Positions 1 to 8,284 of a stretch of DNA of 64,000 nucleotides are shown here, piece after piece. Below the pieces are notes generated by a model. It was not told where the DNA came from and ran no database searches. It saw only the letters and a list, made by a program, of their open reading frames with translations. The stretch is taken from assembly GCF_018449655.1 (NCBI RefSeq), contig NZ_JAAVUX010000005.1:283270-347269 (forward strand), given 5' to 3'. The position numbers were made by a program, and so were the translations under genes. Source of the stretch: Pseudomonas sp. dw_358 (lineage in GTDB: Bacteria; Pseudomonadota; Gammaproteobacteria; Pseudomonadales; Pseudomonadaceae). Within the stretch, counting starts at the first letter, position 1. Each line of letters opens with the position of its first letter.

Positions 1-187
1 CGATTCCGGCTATGCCGGGTTCTGGACAGCTGGAGTGGTAAAAGAAAAATTCGTCACCTTCATTCATCTCGCGAATGAAATTGCGCGCCTGGTAGTTGCG
101 CACGCCATCCCAGCGCGCCGTGCCTTGGGTGCCCAGTCCGGTGATCGACAATTCGTCCGGCTCGGACTTCATTAACCAAAATGCCAT
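1..187 (-). CDS. EVE domain-containing protein (5' part, runs off left edge)
   Basis: The minus strand reads an open frame from an ATG at 187 to the window edge, starting MAFWLMKSEPDEL and continuing through RWDGVRNYQARNF and GDEFFFYHSS. This is the N-terminal half of the EVE (thymocyte nuclear protein 1-like) family, whose PUA-related fold is thought to bind modified nucleobases. The WDGVRNYQARN and FYHS stretches are the family hallmarks. A GGGA ribosome site lies about ten bases before the ATG. About 62 codons are visible; the C-terminal part is outside the window. It diverges from the small membrane protein gene at 384. The substrate of this subfamily is not visible here. Confidence 0.88.
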   Translation of the reverse strand, partial: MAFWLMKSEPDELSITGLGTQGTARWDGVRNYQARNFIREMNEGDEFFFYHSSCPEPGIAGI

Positions 188-383
188 TATTCAGTCCCTG
201 GGTGGCGCTCGTCAGCATCCACTTGTCTGTGCGCGACAACCCGACAGCCGGTTGACGTCAACGTTTGCGTGTGGCGACAGGTTGCCGCAGAATGCGCGCA
301 TTTTAAGCTAGACGTAGCTGATCGGCCTATCGGTAAACCCGTTGTCGACACCGTTTCAAGCTGTAACCTTTGGGGGGTTATCG

Positions 384-527
384 ATGCGCCGTAAACCTGA
401 TCTGTTGTGGGTATTGGTCTTTCTGCTGGGCCTGGGTGTAGTCACCACCGGTTATGCCCAGAGTCTCTGGAGCCATAAAACCGATGATGTACCGCAGGTG
501 CCGGTTCCAGTAATGAGCAAACGCTGA
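384..527 (+). CDS. small single-pass membrane protein, 47 aa
   Basis: A short frame starts at the ATG at 384, preceded by a G-rich ribosome site (GGGGGG at 372-377), and encodes 47 residues. MRRK is followed by one hydrophobic segment (about residues 7-25) and a Pro/Val-rich tail ending PVMSKR. An upstream in-frame ATG at 342 lacks a ribosome site, so 384 is preferred. It ends one base before the convergent ygfA stop. I do not recognise a named family. The start signal, basic-then-hydrophobic layout and clean end favour a real membrane or secreted peptide; the hydrophobic segment could also be an uncleaved signal. Confidence 0.6.
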   Translation: MRRKPDLLWVLVFLLGLGVVTTGYAQSLWSHKTDDVPQVPVPVMSKR

Positions 528-528
528 T

Positions 529-1149
529 TCACGGCTGAGCCAGGTACCAGCCCTGATCGGACACGGTGCCTTGCATCGCGATGTCCCATCTGGCCTGATC
601 GAGGCGCTCGACCTTCTGGCATTCATGAGCCAGTCCCAGCAACACCGGCTTCTGCCATTTCGCTCGGCGTGATCGATACGCCAGGCTGCGATCGTAGAAG
701 CCGCCGCCCATTCCCAGGCGTCCGCCATTTTCATCGAAGCCCACCAACGGCATCAAGACCAGATCCAGCGCCCAGATCACTCGTTGTCGAGCAGGACGCA
801 CAAAAGGTTCGGCGATGCTAAAGCGATTGGGTCGCAGTTTTTCCCCCGGCTTTACCCGCTGAAAGACCATCTTCGTACGCGGCCATGCGCTGAGCACTGG
901 TAGATAAGTGCGCTTGCCGCGACGTTGCGCCTCGCGCAGCAGCAGACGTGGATCGATTTCACCATCCACGGGCAAATACAGCGAGATGTGTCGGGCGCGA
1001 CGAAACAGCGGATGCTGCGCCAACTGACGATACAAGCCGCGGGCTGCTGCTTGCTGTTGTGCAGTCGTGAGATTTCGGCGGGCCTTGCGAAGTGTGCGGC
1101 GCAGGTGGTTGCGTTGCTGGTTGCGATCAGGCGAGGCGGGCGTGGTCAT
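529..1149 (-). CDS. ygfA: 5-formyltetrahydrofolate cyclo-ligase
   Basis: 206 residues, the usual length for the 5-FTHF cyclo-ligase (MTHFS) family, which uses ATP to convert 5-formyl-THF to 5,10-methenyl-THF in the cytoplasm. A basic N-terminus (residues 10-27, probably nucleotide binding) is followed by the diagnostic GMGGGFYDR loop at 146-154. The C-terminal QGTVSDQGWY segment is also typical. It lies directly downstream of the 6S RNA gene on the same strand. The ssrS-ygfA pair is conserved in proteobacteria and often co-transcribed, so ygfA is probably expressed at least partly from the 6S promoter. Confidence 0.95.
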   Translation of the reverse strand: MTTPASPDRNQQRNHLRRTLRKARRNLTTAQQQAAARGLYRQLAQHPLFRRARHISLYLPVDGEIDPRLLLREAQRRGKRTYLPVLSAWPRTKMVFQRVKPGEKLRPNRFSIAEPFVRPARQRVIWALDLVLMPLVGFDENGGRLGMGGGFYDRSLAYRSRRAKWQKPVLLGLAHECQKVERLDQARWDIAMQGTVSDQGWYLAQP

Positions 1150-1256
1150 CTAGCGGCAGGGCTCCAGGAGGAGAATGGGCCCTGACCAGGCCATGCGCCG
1201 AAGATTCGGGCGGGTGTCGTTCCTGATCAGATAGCTGACAGGACCAACCAAAACAG

Positions 1257-1433
1257 GACTCCCCGACGAACCGCTGTCGGTGTAGCCCTTGAACCCGAAA
1301 GTTCAAGGTGGAGATTGCAGGAGGCTTTCAGGCTTTCCGTCTAGCGGACATGCACACCAGCCCCAACGTGCAACCCCCGTGGTTGTGCGTATCGGCTCAG
1401 GGACATGACCGACTGGCAAGCACTCCAGGGAGT
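1257..1433 (-). ncRNA. ssrS: 6S RNA
   Basis: The interval between zapA and ygfA, read on the minus strand, matches the Pseudomonas 6S RNA layout. A closing stem is formed by GGACTCCC at the 5' end and GGGGAGTCC at the 3' end, with internal segments GGTCATGTCCCTGAGCCGAT and GGGGCTGGTGTGCATGTCCG. The C-rich and G-rich arms form a long rod with a central bubble. 6S RNA binds sigma70-RNA polymerase as an open-promoter mimic. The 5' end is placed six to seven bases after a perfect TATAAT at 1440-1445; the 3' end is set by the closing stem and may be off by about ten bases. Position between zapA and ygfA is the conserved location. Confidence 0.92.
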
Positions 1434-1439
1434 CCGGAA

Positions 1440-1468
1440 ATTATACCCGAAACTCCCAGGGAAAATCA
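1440..1468 (-). promoter_or_regulatory. sigma70 promoter of 6S RNA
   Basis: On the minus strand a perfect TATAAT (1445-1440) lies 17 bases after a TGATTT -35-like hexamer (1468-1463). The -35 overlaps the zapA stop codon (1468-1466). Transcription would start near 1433, at the 5' end of the 6S closing stem. Confidence 0.7.
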
Positions 1469-1783
1469 GCCTTTGCTGCCATCCTGATCAGTGGCCAGCA
1501 CCAGATCCACGCGTTCGAGCAGGTCGCGGACCTGTTCGCGGGTCGAACCATTGACCGAAATCTCCGGGGTATCCTGGCGATGCAGCAGGTCGTGAGTGAT
1601 GTTCAACGCGGCCATCACGGCGATGCGATCGGCACCGATGACTTTGCCGCCGCTGCGGATTTCACGCATCTTGCCATCCAGATAACGCGCAGCGCTGACC
1701 AGATTGCTGCGTTCCTCGGGTGGGCAGATGATCGAGTATTCCTTGTCGAGGATCTGCACGGTAACGCTATTGCTTGAACTCAT
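1466..1783 (-). CDS. zapA: cell division protein ZapA
   Basis: 105 residues with the ZapA fold: an N-terminal globular part (VTVQILDKEYSIICPPEE, which carries the Y-x-I-xCPxxE signature) and a C-terminal helix for coiled-coil dimerisation. ZapA bundles FtsZ filaments at mid-cell. The DRIAVMAALNITHDLL segment near residues 52-67 is strongly conserved. Its ATG overlaps the stop of the upstream ZapB-like gene by four bases (ATGA), indicating translational coupling. The 6S RNA promoter sits at its 3' end. Confidence 0.95.
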   Translation of the reverse strand: MSSSNSVTVQILDKEYSIICPPEERSNLVSAARYLDGKMREIRSGGKVIGADRIAVMAALNITHDLLHRQDTPEISVNGSTREQVRDLLERVDLVLATDQDGSKG

Positions 1784-1989
1784 GAGTCTTGCTCCAGGGC
1801 CTTGAGGCGCGAAATCATCGATTCCACCTTACGCCGCGCGATTTCGTTTTTTTCGATAAGGTGGGCGCGCTCCTCGCGCCAGGTTTTTTCCTGCGCTAAT
1901 AGGAGTCCGTTTTGCCGTTTAAGTTGCTCGACCCGGTCAATCAGGAGTTCGAGCTTGCCCATCAGCGCTTGCAGTTCAGTTGTTTGCAT
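1780..1989 (-). CDS. ZapB-like coiled-coil protein (TIGR02449 type)
   Basis: 69 residues, almost entirely one predicted coiled coil (heptad leucines through LELLIDRVEQLKRQNGLLL and later). This is the small family always found upstream of zapA in Pseudomonas, regarded as a ZapB-like partner that links ZapA to the Z-ring. I start at ATG 1989; a TTG three codons upstream (1998) is the alternative. The stop overlaps the zapA start by ATGA. Function is inferred from neighbourhood and coiled-coil nature rather than catalytic motifs. Confidence 0.8.
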   Translation of the reverse strand: MQTTELQALMGKLELLIDRVEQLKRQNGLLLAQEKTWREERAHLIEKNEIARRKVESMISRLKALEQDS

Positions 1990-2049
1990 GGGTTCCAATT
2001 ACGGTCTGATAGGGTGAGGGCGATCAAGGAGTTGGCGGCGTCGATAGTC

Positions 2050-2091
2050 TTGGCGCGCCTGCCGGTGCTAGGATACAAGGCCTCCATTCTA
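2050..2091. promoter_or_regulatory. divergent promoter region zapB-like / UPF0149
   Basis: On the plus strand TTGGCG (2050-2055) is followed after 16-17 bases by GATACA (2072-2077), a weak sigma70 match about 45 bases before the UPF0149 gene. On the minus strand TAGAAT (2091-2086) is a good -10 for the zapB-like/zapA pair but lacks a clear -35. Candidate only. Confidence 0.3.
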
Positions 2092-2121
2092 GACATTGCG
2101 CCGCTTGGCGCCTAGTTACCC

Positions 2122-2676
2122 ATGCCTATACAGAACTCCCCGTACCACGCATTCGCGACCCTGCTCAACAGCAGCGGCCATCCGGTTTCCCCCGCCGAGC
2201 TGCACGGCCTTCTGCTGGGGCGCAGTTGCGCCGGCGCAGGCTTCGAGATCGAGCCTTGGCTGATCGACGCCGCCGAGCTGCTGGGGGCCGCGCCTGCGGA
2301 CAACGTGCGCCAGGCGCTGATCGGCCTGCAGGAAATGGTCAAGGGCGAGCTTACCAGCGATGACATGACCGTGGTGCTGTTGCTGCCCTCCGACGACGCG
2401 CCGCTGGGTGAGCGCGCCATCGCCTTGGGCGAGTGGTGTCAGGGCTTTCTCGCCGGTTTCGGCCTGACCGCGCGCGACACCGCCCTCAGTACCGAAGCCA
2501 TGGAGGTGCTGCAGGATTTGGCGGCCATCGCCCAGGTGCAGGACGCGCTGGAGGAGTCCGACGACGGCGAGAACGACTACATGGAAGTCATGGAATACCT
2601 GCGCGTTGCGCCGCTGTTGCTGTTCACGGAATCGGCCAAGGGCAGCGAGCCCGTGGTCAAGCCGTCCATCCACTGA
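2122..2676 (+). CDS. UPF0149/YgfB family protein
   Basis: 184 residues matching the YgfB/YecA-like UPF0149 family: a helical domain with the paired motifs [15 protein letters not shown] (about residues 23-37) and [14 protein letters not shown] (about 102-115). The C-terminus is acidic ([15 protein letters not shown]), as usual. In P. aeruginosa the homologue next to pepP is implicated in regulating the AmpDh3/beta-lactamase pathway; that role is transferred by homology and not visible here. It is the first gene of the pepP-ubiH-ubiI block and lies 25 bases upstream of pepP. Confidence 0.9.
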   Translation: MPIQNSPYHAFATLLNSSGHPVSPAELHGLLLGRSCAGAGFEIEPWLIDAAELLGAAPADNVRQALIGLQEMVKGELTSDDMTVVLLLPSDDAPLGERAIALGEWCQGFLAGFGLTARDTALSTEAMEVLQDLAAIAQVQDALEESDDGENDYMEVMEYLRVAPLLLFTESAKGSEPVVKPSIH

Positions 2677-2701
2677 TCGTCACCGGAGGGCTCTGCTACC
2701 T

Positions 2702-4036
2702 ATGACCCATATCCCGAAAGCGGAATACGCGCGGCGCCGCAAGGCACTCATGGCGCAAATGGAGCCCAACAGCATCGCCATCCTGCCGGCGGCTGCCGTG
2801 GCGATCCGTAACCGCGACGTCGAGCACGTCTATCGTCAGGACAGCGACTTCCAATACCTCAGCGGCTTCGGCGAGCCAGAGGCCGTGATCGCCTTGATCC
2901 CTGGCCGCGAACATGGCGAGTACGTCCTGTTCTGTCGTGAGCGCAACCCCGAGCGCGAGCGGTGGGATGGCCTGCGGGCAGGTCAGGACGGCGCCATCAG
3001 CGAGTACGGTGCCGACGACGCCTTCCCCATCTCCGATATCGACGACATCCTGCCCGGCTTGATCGAGGGCCGTGACCGCGTGTACTCGGCCATGGGCAGC
3101 AACGCCGAATTCGATCGTCACCTGATGGACTGGATCAACGTGATCCGTTCCAAGGCGCGCCTGGGTGCCCTGCCACCCAAGGAATTCGTCGCGCTCGACC
3201 ACCTGCTGCATGACATGCGCCTGTACAAGTCTGCCGCCGAAATCAAGACCATGCGCCACGCCGCCGCGATCTCCGTCAAAGCCCACATTCGTGCCATGCA
3301 GGCCTCCCGCGCCGGCCTGCGCGAGTTCAGCCTGGAAGCCGAGTTGGACTACGAGTTTCGCAAGGGCGGGGCGAAGATGCCGGCCTACGGCTCCATCGTC
3401 GCGGCGGGACGCAACGGCTGCATCCTGCACTATCAGGAGAACGATGCGGCCCTCAAGGATGGCGATCTGGTGCTGATCGACGCAGGCTGCGAGATAGATT
3501 GCTACGCCAGCGACATCACGCGTACCTTCCCGGTCAGCGGCACCTTTTCACCCGAACAGAAGGCGCTGTATGACGTGGTCCTCAAATCCCAGGAAGCCGC
3601 TTTCGCCGCTATCGGCCCGAATCGGCACTGGAACGAAGCCCACGAAGCAACCGTTCAGGTGATCACCCAGGGTCTGGTGGACCTGGGCCTGTTGCAAGGG
3701 AATGTCGACGAATTGATCGCCAGCGAAGCCCATCGCGAGTTTTACATGCACCGTGCCGGCCACTGGCTGGGAATGGATGTGCACGACGTGGGCGAGTACA
3801 AGGTCGGCGGTGAGTGGCGAGTGCTCGAGCCTGGCATGACGCTGACCGTCGAGCCTGGCATCTATGTGGCCGCCGACAACACGCGAGTGGCCAAGAAATG
3901 GCGTGGAATCGGCATCCGCATCGAAGACGATGTGGTGGTGACCCGCAAGGGTTGCGAGATCCTCACGGACGGCCTGCCGCGTACCACGGCTGAAATCGAG
4001 TCTGTGATGGCCGCCGCACGGGTCGAAGCGGCATGA
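2702..4036 (+). CDS. pepP: Xaa-Pro aminopeptidase
   Basis: 444 residues with the start at ATG 2702 behind a GGAGGG site; a longer in-frame reading overlaps the upstream gene and is rejected. PepP removes N-terminal residues preceding proline. The N-terminal creatinase-like domain is followed by a pita-bread catalytic domain with the five dinuclear-metal ligands: D260 (LVLIDAGCE), D271 (ASDITRTF), H354 (HRAGHWLG), E384 (TVEPGIY) and E408 (IRIEDDV), numbering close to the E. coli enzyme. Its stop overlaps ubiH by ATGA. Location beside ubiH-ubiI is conserved across gammaproteobacteria. Confidence 0.96.
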   Translation: MTHIPKAEYARRRKALMAQMEPNSIAILPAAAVAIRNRDVEHVYRQDSDFQYLSGFGEPEAVIALIPGREHGEYVLFCRERNPERERWDGLRAGQDGAISEYGADDAFPISDIDDILPGLIEGRDRVYSAMGSNAEFDRHLMDWINVIRSKARLGALPPKEFVALDHLLHDMRLYKSAAEIKTMRHAAAISVKAHIRAMQASRAGLREFSLEAELDYEFRKGGAKMPAYGSIVAAGRNGCILHYQENDAALKDGDLVLIDAGCEIDCYASDITRTFPVSGTFSPEQKALYDVVLKSQEAAFAAIGPNRHWNEAHEATVQVITQGLVDLGLLQGNVDELIASEAHREFYMHRAGHWLGMDVHDVGEYKVGGEWRVLEPGMTLTVEPGIYVAADNTRVAKKWRGIGIRIEDDVVVTRKGCEILTDGLPRTTAEIESVMAAARVEAA

Positions 4037-5220
4037 CCCAAGTGAATATTGCCATTGTCGGCGGCGGCCTGGTGGGTGCGAGCCTGGCGGTGGCCTTGCA
4101 GGCCGGCGCGAAGGCGCGGGGCTGGAAGATCCTGCTGATCGAGCCCTTTGCCCCGGGCAACAGTTATCAGCCCAGCTACGATGCCCGCTCCTCGGCGTTG
4201 TCCTTCGGCACCCGGCAAATCTACGACCGCCTCGGCCTCTGGGCAGCCATCAGCCACCGTGCCGAACCGATCCGTCAGATCCATGTGTCTGACCGTGGCC
4301 GTTTCGGCAGCACCCGCCTGGTAGCCATCGAAGAGGGCGTGCCTGCCTTGGGCTATGTGACTGAAAACGCCTGGCTGGGGCAGTGCCTGTGGCAGGCGTT
4401 GGACTCTGATGTGGTCAGTTGGCGCTGCCCTGCCGAAGTGCTGCACATGCAGCCCGTCGACAGTGGCTACCGGTTGACGCTCAACGATGACACGCAGGTT
4501 GACTGTGCGCTGGCCGTTCTCGCCGACGGTGGTCGTTCGGGCTTGCGCGAGCAGTTGGGCATTCACGTTCGGCAACGACCTTACGATCAGAGCGCGTTGA
4601 TCGCCAACATCACCCCCGGTGAGGCCCACCTTGGCCAGGCCTTCGAGCGTTTTACCGAAGACGGCCCCATGGCCTTGCTGCCGCTGCCGGAAAATCGCTG
4701 CGCGCTGGTCTGGACCCGCAAGGGGATGGACGCCCAGCGTCTGGTGGATCTGGACGAGCGCAGTTTCCTGGCCCAGTTGCAGGAGGTCTTCGGCTATCGC
4801 CTGGGTCCACTGCGGCAAGTAGGTGCGCGGCATCTGTACCCTTTGTCGCTGATGGAAGCGCAGGAGCAGGTGCGGCCCCATCTGGTGGTGTTGGGCAACG
4901 CCGCACACGCCTTGCACCCCATCGCCGGTCAAGGCTTCAACCTTTCGCTGCGGGACGTTCAGGCCCTCACCGAAGCCCTGTTGGGCAGCGAAGCCCCTCT
5001 GGGCGACTTCGCAACCTTGCGCAATTATCAACAGCGCCAGCAGCCTGATCAGGTGCTGACAGTAGGTTTTTCCGACCAGGTCACGCGTCTGTTCGGGACC
5101 CGTCGACCGGTCCTGGCGGTCGGGCGCAATCTCGGCCTGCTGGGGCTTGATCTGTTGCCACCGGCTAAACGCTGGTTCGCCCGTCAGGCCATGGGACTGG
5201 GCACGCGCCCAGACCTTTGA
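4033..5220 (+). CDS. ubiH: 2-octaprenyl-6-methoxyphenyl hydroxylase
   Basis: 395-residue FAD-dependent monooxygenase of the UbiH/UbiI/UbiF family, which hydroxylates the ubiquinone ring. The dinucleotide-binding GGGLVG is at residues 10-15. The second FAD motif reads LGNAAHALHPIAGQGFNLSLRD, with N in place of the usual D of GDAAH. The DG box is present as LADGGRSGLR. ATGA overlap with pepP indicates coupling, and the paralogue ubiI follows 50 bases later. Assignment as ubiH rather than ubiI rests on gene order and length. Confidence 0.9.
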   Translation: MTQVNIAIVGGGLVGASLAVALQAGAKARGWKILLIEPFAPGNSYQPSYDARSSALSFGTRQIYDRLGLWAAISHRAEPIRQIHVSDRGRFGSTRLVAIEEGVPALGYVTENAWLGQCLWQALDSDVVSWRCPAEVLHMQPVDSGYRLTLNDDTQVDCALAVLADGGRSGLREQLGIHVRQRPYDQSALIANITPGEAHLGQAFERFTEDGPMALLPLPENRCALVWTRKGMDAQRLVDLDERSFLAQLQEVFGYRLGPLRQVGARHLYPLSLMEAQEQVRPHLVVLGNAAHALHPIAGQGFNLSLRDVQALTEALLGSEAPLGDFATLRNYQQRQQPDQVLTVGFSDQVTRLFGTRRPVLAVGRNLGLLGLDLLPPAKRWFARQAMGLGTRPDL

Positions 5221-5270
5221 TGACATCTTTCGACTGGCGGCTGCGGCTGCCCAAGGCATGGTTTTAAAGC

Positions 5271-6494
5271 ATGGAAATGCGCGCGGATCTTTTGATTGTC
5301 GGGGCAGGCATGGTGGGCAGCGCGCTGGCGCTGGCACTGCGCGACAGTGGCTTGGAAGTTGTCCTGCTGGATGGCGGACCGCTGAGCGTCAAACCCTTTG
5401 CCCCGTCATCCCCATTCGATCCTCGAGTCAGCGCCTTGTCCATGGCCAGCCAGCGCATGCTGGAGCGGCTGGGTGTCTGGGCTGGCATCGTCGCTCGGCG
5501 CGCCAGTCCATACGCGCAGATGAAAGTCTGGGACGGCAGCGGCACGGGTCATATCCAGTTTGCAGCGGGCAGTGTGCATGCCGAGACCTTGGGCCATATC
5601 GTCGAAAATCGGGTGGTCCAGGATGCTTTGCTGGAGCGGCTTCACGAAAGCTCCATCGGTTTGCTGGCCAATGCGCGTCTGGAACAGATGCGTCGCTCCG
5701 GCGATGATTGGCTGCTGAGTCTGTCCGATGGCCGCAGCCTGCGGGCACCAGTGGTCGTTGCTGCCGATGGCGCCAATTCGGCGGTTCGCCGCTTGACCGG
5801 CACCGCGACTCGCGAGTGGAACTACTTGCACCATGCCATCGTCGCCAGCGTGCGTTGCAGTGCGCCTAACCAGGGGACTGCGTGGCAGCGCTTTACCGAT
5901 GACGGCCCCCTGGCCTTTCTACCGCTGCTGCGCGATGGTGATCAGCAATGGTGCTCGATTGTCTGGTCGACTACCCCGGCCCAGGCCGAGCGCCTGATGA
6001 AACTCGATGATCCAAGCTTTTGCTCGGCCCTCGGACAGGCTTTCGAAGGACGCCTGGGCGAAGTTTTGCACAGCGATCCGCGGGTTTGCGTGCCGCTGCG
6101 TCAGCGCCATGCCAAGCGCTATGTTGCCGAAGGCCTGGCCTTGATCGGCGATGCGGCACACACGATCCACCCCCTGGCGGGGCAAGGCGTCAATCTGGGT
6201 TTGCTCGATGCGGCGGTGTTGGCCGAAGAGCTGGCCGCTGCCCATCAGCGCGGCGAACGGCTGGCCGATGTTCGGGTGCTAAGCCGTTACGAGCGTCGCC
6301 GCATGCCTCACAATCTGGCGCTGATGGCTGCCATGCAGGGTTTTGAAAGATTGTTTCAGGATGACCGCCTGCCTGTGCGATGGCTGCGCAACAGCGGTCT
6401 GAAATGGGTGGAGCAGATGCCTGAAGCCAAGGCGTTGTTCGTTCGCCAGGCGCTGGGCTTGAGTGGCGATCTGCCGTACATCGCCAGGCCCTGA
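5271..6494 (+). CDS. ubiI: ubiquinone biosynthesis hydroxylase UbiI (VisC)
   Basis: 407 residues, second FAD monooxygenase of the ubiquinone block, catalysing C5 hydroxylation in the E. coli pathway. GAGMVG at 11-16 binds the ADP of FAD, VVAADGANSAVRR carries the DG motif, and IGDAAHTIHPLAGQGVNLGL is the canonical second FAD/NAD(P)H motif, here complete unlike in the neighbouring ubiH. The start at 5271 follows a short gap after ubiH. The two paralogues share the FTDDGPLAFLPL/FTEDGPMALLPL signature in the substrate domain. Confidence 0.92.
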   Translation: MEMRADLLIVGAGMVGSALALALRDSGLEVVLLDGGPLSVKPFAPSSPFDPRVSALSMASQRMLERLGVWAGIVARRASPYAQMKVWDGSGTGHIQFAAGSVHAETLGHIVENRVVQDALLERLHESSIGLLANARLEQMRRSGDDWLLSLSDGRSLRAPVVVAADGANSAVRRLTGTATREWNYLHHAIVASVRCSAPNQGTAWQRFTDDGPLAFLPLLRDGDQQWCSIVWSTTPAQAERLMKLDDPSFCSALGQAFEGRLGEVLHSDPRVCVPLRQRHAKRYVAEGLALIGDAAHTIHPLAGQGVNLGLLDAAVLAEELAAAHQRGERLADVRVLSRYERRRMPHNLALMAAMQGFERLFQDDRLPVRWLRNSGLKWVEQMPEAKALFVRQALGLSGDLPYIARP

Positions 6495-6562
6495 ACACGT
6501 GCGCGGAGCCTTCGTAACATTCGCAAACAGCTTGGGCAAACAGGCTGTTCGCCGGGGCTTGT

Positions 6563-6582
6563 GCCGGGTTCGCCAGCCCGGC
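6563..6582 (+). terminator. hairpin after ubiI
   Basis: GCCGGG (6563-6568) pairs with CCCGGC (6577-6582) across an eight-base loop, about 70 bases after the ubiI stop. There is no T run, so intrinsic termination is uncertain; it may instead be a degenerate REP-type element. Confidence 0.35.
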
Positions 6583-6607
6583 GGTAGCCTCGAACCTCAC
6601 CCATGGG

Positions 6608-6636
6608 GTGCCAGCCCTGAACCTTGCGGCTACAAT
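6608..6636 (+). promoter_or_regulatory. candidate sigma70 promoter of gcvT-gcvH
   Basis: TACAAT at 6631-6636 is a good -10; GTGCCA at 6608-6613, 17 bases upstream, is a weak -35. The resulting leader to gcvT would be about 65 bases, and it contains CATACG/CGTATG arms (6653-6658, 6671-6676). No glycine-riboswitch core was seen. Confidence 0.45.
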
Positions 6637-6706
6637 GCGCGGCATTCGGCGCCATACGTACAAGATGTTGCGTATGCGTCTTCGCCACGCCCGGAAGGAG
6701 ACACCC

Positions 6707-7789
6707 ATGGGACAGCGCACGCCTCTGTATGACCTGCATTTGGCGCTGGGCGCCAAGCTGGTCGATTTTGGCGGTTGGGATATGCCGTTGCACTACGGTT
6801 CGCAAGTCGAGGAGCACCATCAGGTCCGCCGTGACTGTGGTGTTTTCGATGTGTCGCACATGGCAATCATCGATGTCACAGGCCGCGAGGCTTTCGCGTT
6901 TCTGCAGTACGTGCTGGCCAATGACGTTGGACGTCTTGCCGCCGTGGGATGCGCGCTTTATAGCGTGATGCTCAACGACCAGGCGGGCGTGGTCGATGAC
7001 CTGATCGCCTACCGCCTGGACGATGGCTACCGCCTGGTACTCAATGCAGCGACCCGCAGCAAGGATCTAGCCTGGTTGAGTCGGCAGGCCGAGGGGCGCG
7101 ACGTGCACCTGCAAGAGCGCAGCGAGCTGGCGCTGCTCGCGGTGCAAGGGCCTCAGGCCCGCGTGCGTGTGGCGCAACTGGTCAATCAGCAGCGCGCCGA
7201 GCTGATTCAGCACTTGAAGCCATTCGAAGGCCGCAGCGATGCCGACTGGTTCTTTGCACGCACGGGTTATACCGGCGAAGACGGCCTGGAGATTGCGCTG
7301 CCCGCTGATCAGGCCGTGAGCTTTTTCAACGACCTGGTCGGTGCGGGCATTATGCCGATCGGTCTGGGTGCCCGCGACACCTTGCGACTTGAGGCCGGCT
7401 TGAACCTTTACGGCCAGGATCTGGACGAAGTTCATTCACCGCTGGCCTCGAACATGGCCTGGAGTGTGGCCTGGGAGCCGGCCGAGCGCAGGTTCATAGG
7501 TCGCGAGGCACTGGAGCATGAGCTGCGCAGTGGCGCCAGTTCCAGGTTGGTCGGTCTGGTGCTGGAGGAGCGTGGTGTATTACGCGCCCACCAGGTAGTG
7601 CGCATCACACAAATTGGCGAAGGGGAGATCACCAGTGGTAGTTTCTCTCCTACGCTTGGCAAGTCCATCGCGCTGGCGCGTGTACCTGCCGCCACCGCAG
7701 ATCGCGCCGAAGTCGAGATTCGCGGCAAGTGGTACCCGGTCCGGGTGGTCAAGCCGACTTTTGTACGTCACGGCAAGACGCTGGTCTGA
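6707..7789 (+). CDS. gcvT: glycine cleavage system aminomethyltransferase (T protein)
   Basis: 360 residues starting at ATG 6707, behind a perfect AAGGAG (6695-6700). GcvT transfers the methylene carbon from the aminomethyl-lipoyl H protein to tetrahydrofolate, releasing ammonia. FGGWDMPLHYGSQVEEH at the N-terminus, GVFDVSHM, GYTGEDGLEI in the middle and GLGARDTLRLEAGLNLYG are family signatures. gcvH follows 62 bases downstream, so the two are probably co-transcribed. The gcvP gene that normally completes the set is not next to them in this window. Confidence 0.95.
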   Translation: MGQRTPLYDLHLALGAKLVDFGGWDMPLHYGSQVEEHHQVRRDCGVFDVSHMAIIDVTGREAFAFLQYVLANDVGRLAAVGCALYSVMLNDQAGVVDDLIAYRLDDGYRLVLNAATRSKDLAWLSRQAEGRDVHLQERSELALLAVQGPQARVRVAQLVNQQRAELIQHLKPFEGRSDADWFFARTGYTGEDGLEIALPADQAVSFFNDLVGAGIMPIGLGARDTLRLEAGLNLYGQDLDEVHSPLASNMAWSVAWEPAERRFIGREALEHELRSGASSRLVGLVLEERGVLRAHQVVRITQIGEGEITSGSFSPTLGKSIALARVPAATADRAEVEIRGKWYPVRVVKPTFVRHGKTLV

Positions 7790-7851
7790 ACGACCCACTT
7801 ACCCCTACATAAATTTTGCGGTCAAGCCGCTGACCTGTTGAGGAGCAACCC

Positions 7852-8235
7852 ATGAGTAACATCCCTGCTGAGCTGCGTTTTGCCGAAAGCCACGAATGGG
7901 CTCGCCTGGAGGCCGATGGTACGGTGACCGTGGGTATTTCCGATCATGCCCAGGAGGCATTGGGCGACGTGGTCTTCGTCGAGCTCCCGGAAATCGGCAA
8001 GGTCTTCGCTCAAGCGGACGCTGCGGGTGTCGTGGAGTCCGTCAAAGCGGCTTCGGATATCTATTCGCCCGTGGGCGGTGAAGTGATCGAGGTCAATGAG
8101 GGCCTGGGCGATGCCCCGGAATCGTTGAACAGCGAGCCTTACTCGGCCTGGATCTTCAAGCTCAAGCCAAGCAATGTGGCGGATCTGGACCGGTTGCTGG
8201 ATGCGGCGAGTTACAAGGCTGCCATCGGCGAGTAA
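7852..8235 (+). CDS. gcvH: glycine cleavage system H protein
   Basis: 127 residues, normal size for the lipoyl carrier that shuttles the aminomethyl group between the P, T and L proteins. The lipoylated lysine is K65 in the [18 protein letters not shown] segment. A GAGGAG site precedes the ATG. It is followed by a hairpin and then by the convergent DUF2388 gene rather than by gcvP, so any P protein must be encoded elsewhere. Confidence 0.96.
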   Translation: MSNIPAELRFAESHEWARLEADGTVTVGISDHAQEALGDVVFVELPEIGKVFAQADAAGVVESVKAASDIYSPVGGEVIEVNEGLGDAPESLNSEPYSAWIFKLKPSNVADLDRLLDAASYKAAIGE

Positions 8236-8243
8236 AAGCTGTA

Positions 8244-8274
8244 CCCGGTGCCGTTCGGCAATGACGGCACCGGG
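8244..8274. terminator. hairpin between gcvH and DUF2388 gene
   Basis: A perfect 11-bp stem, CCCGGTGCCGT (8244-8254) with ACGGCACCGGG (8264-8274), and a nine-base loop, lies between two convergent stops. No T run follows on either strand, but the position favours a bidirectional terminator. Confidence 0.65.
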
Positions 8275-8284
8275 GTCATGCTGA

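Noticed and set aside
96..311. 71-codon plus-strand frame at the left edge
   Set aside because: It overlaps the EVE-domain gene on the other strand, which has clear family sequence.
6495..6706. Glycine riboswitch before gcvT
   Set aside because: Looked for the conserved aptamer core and did not find it; only a sigma70-like promoter and small hairpins are visible.
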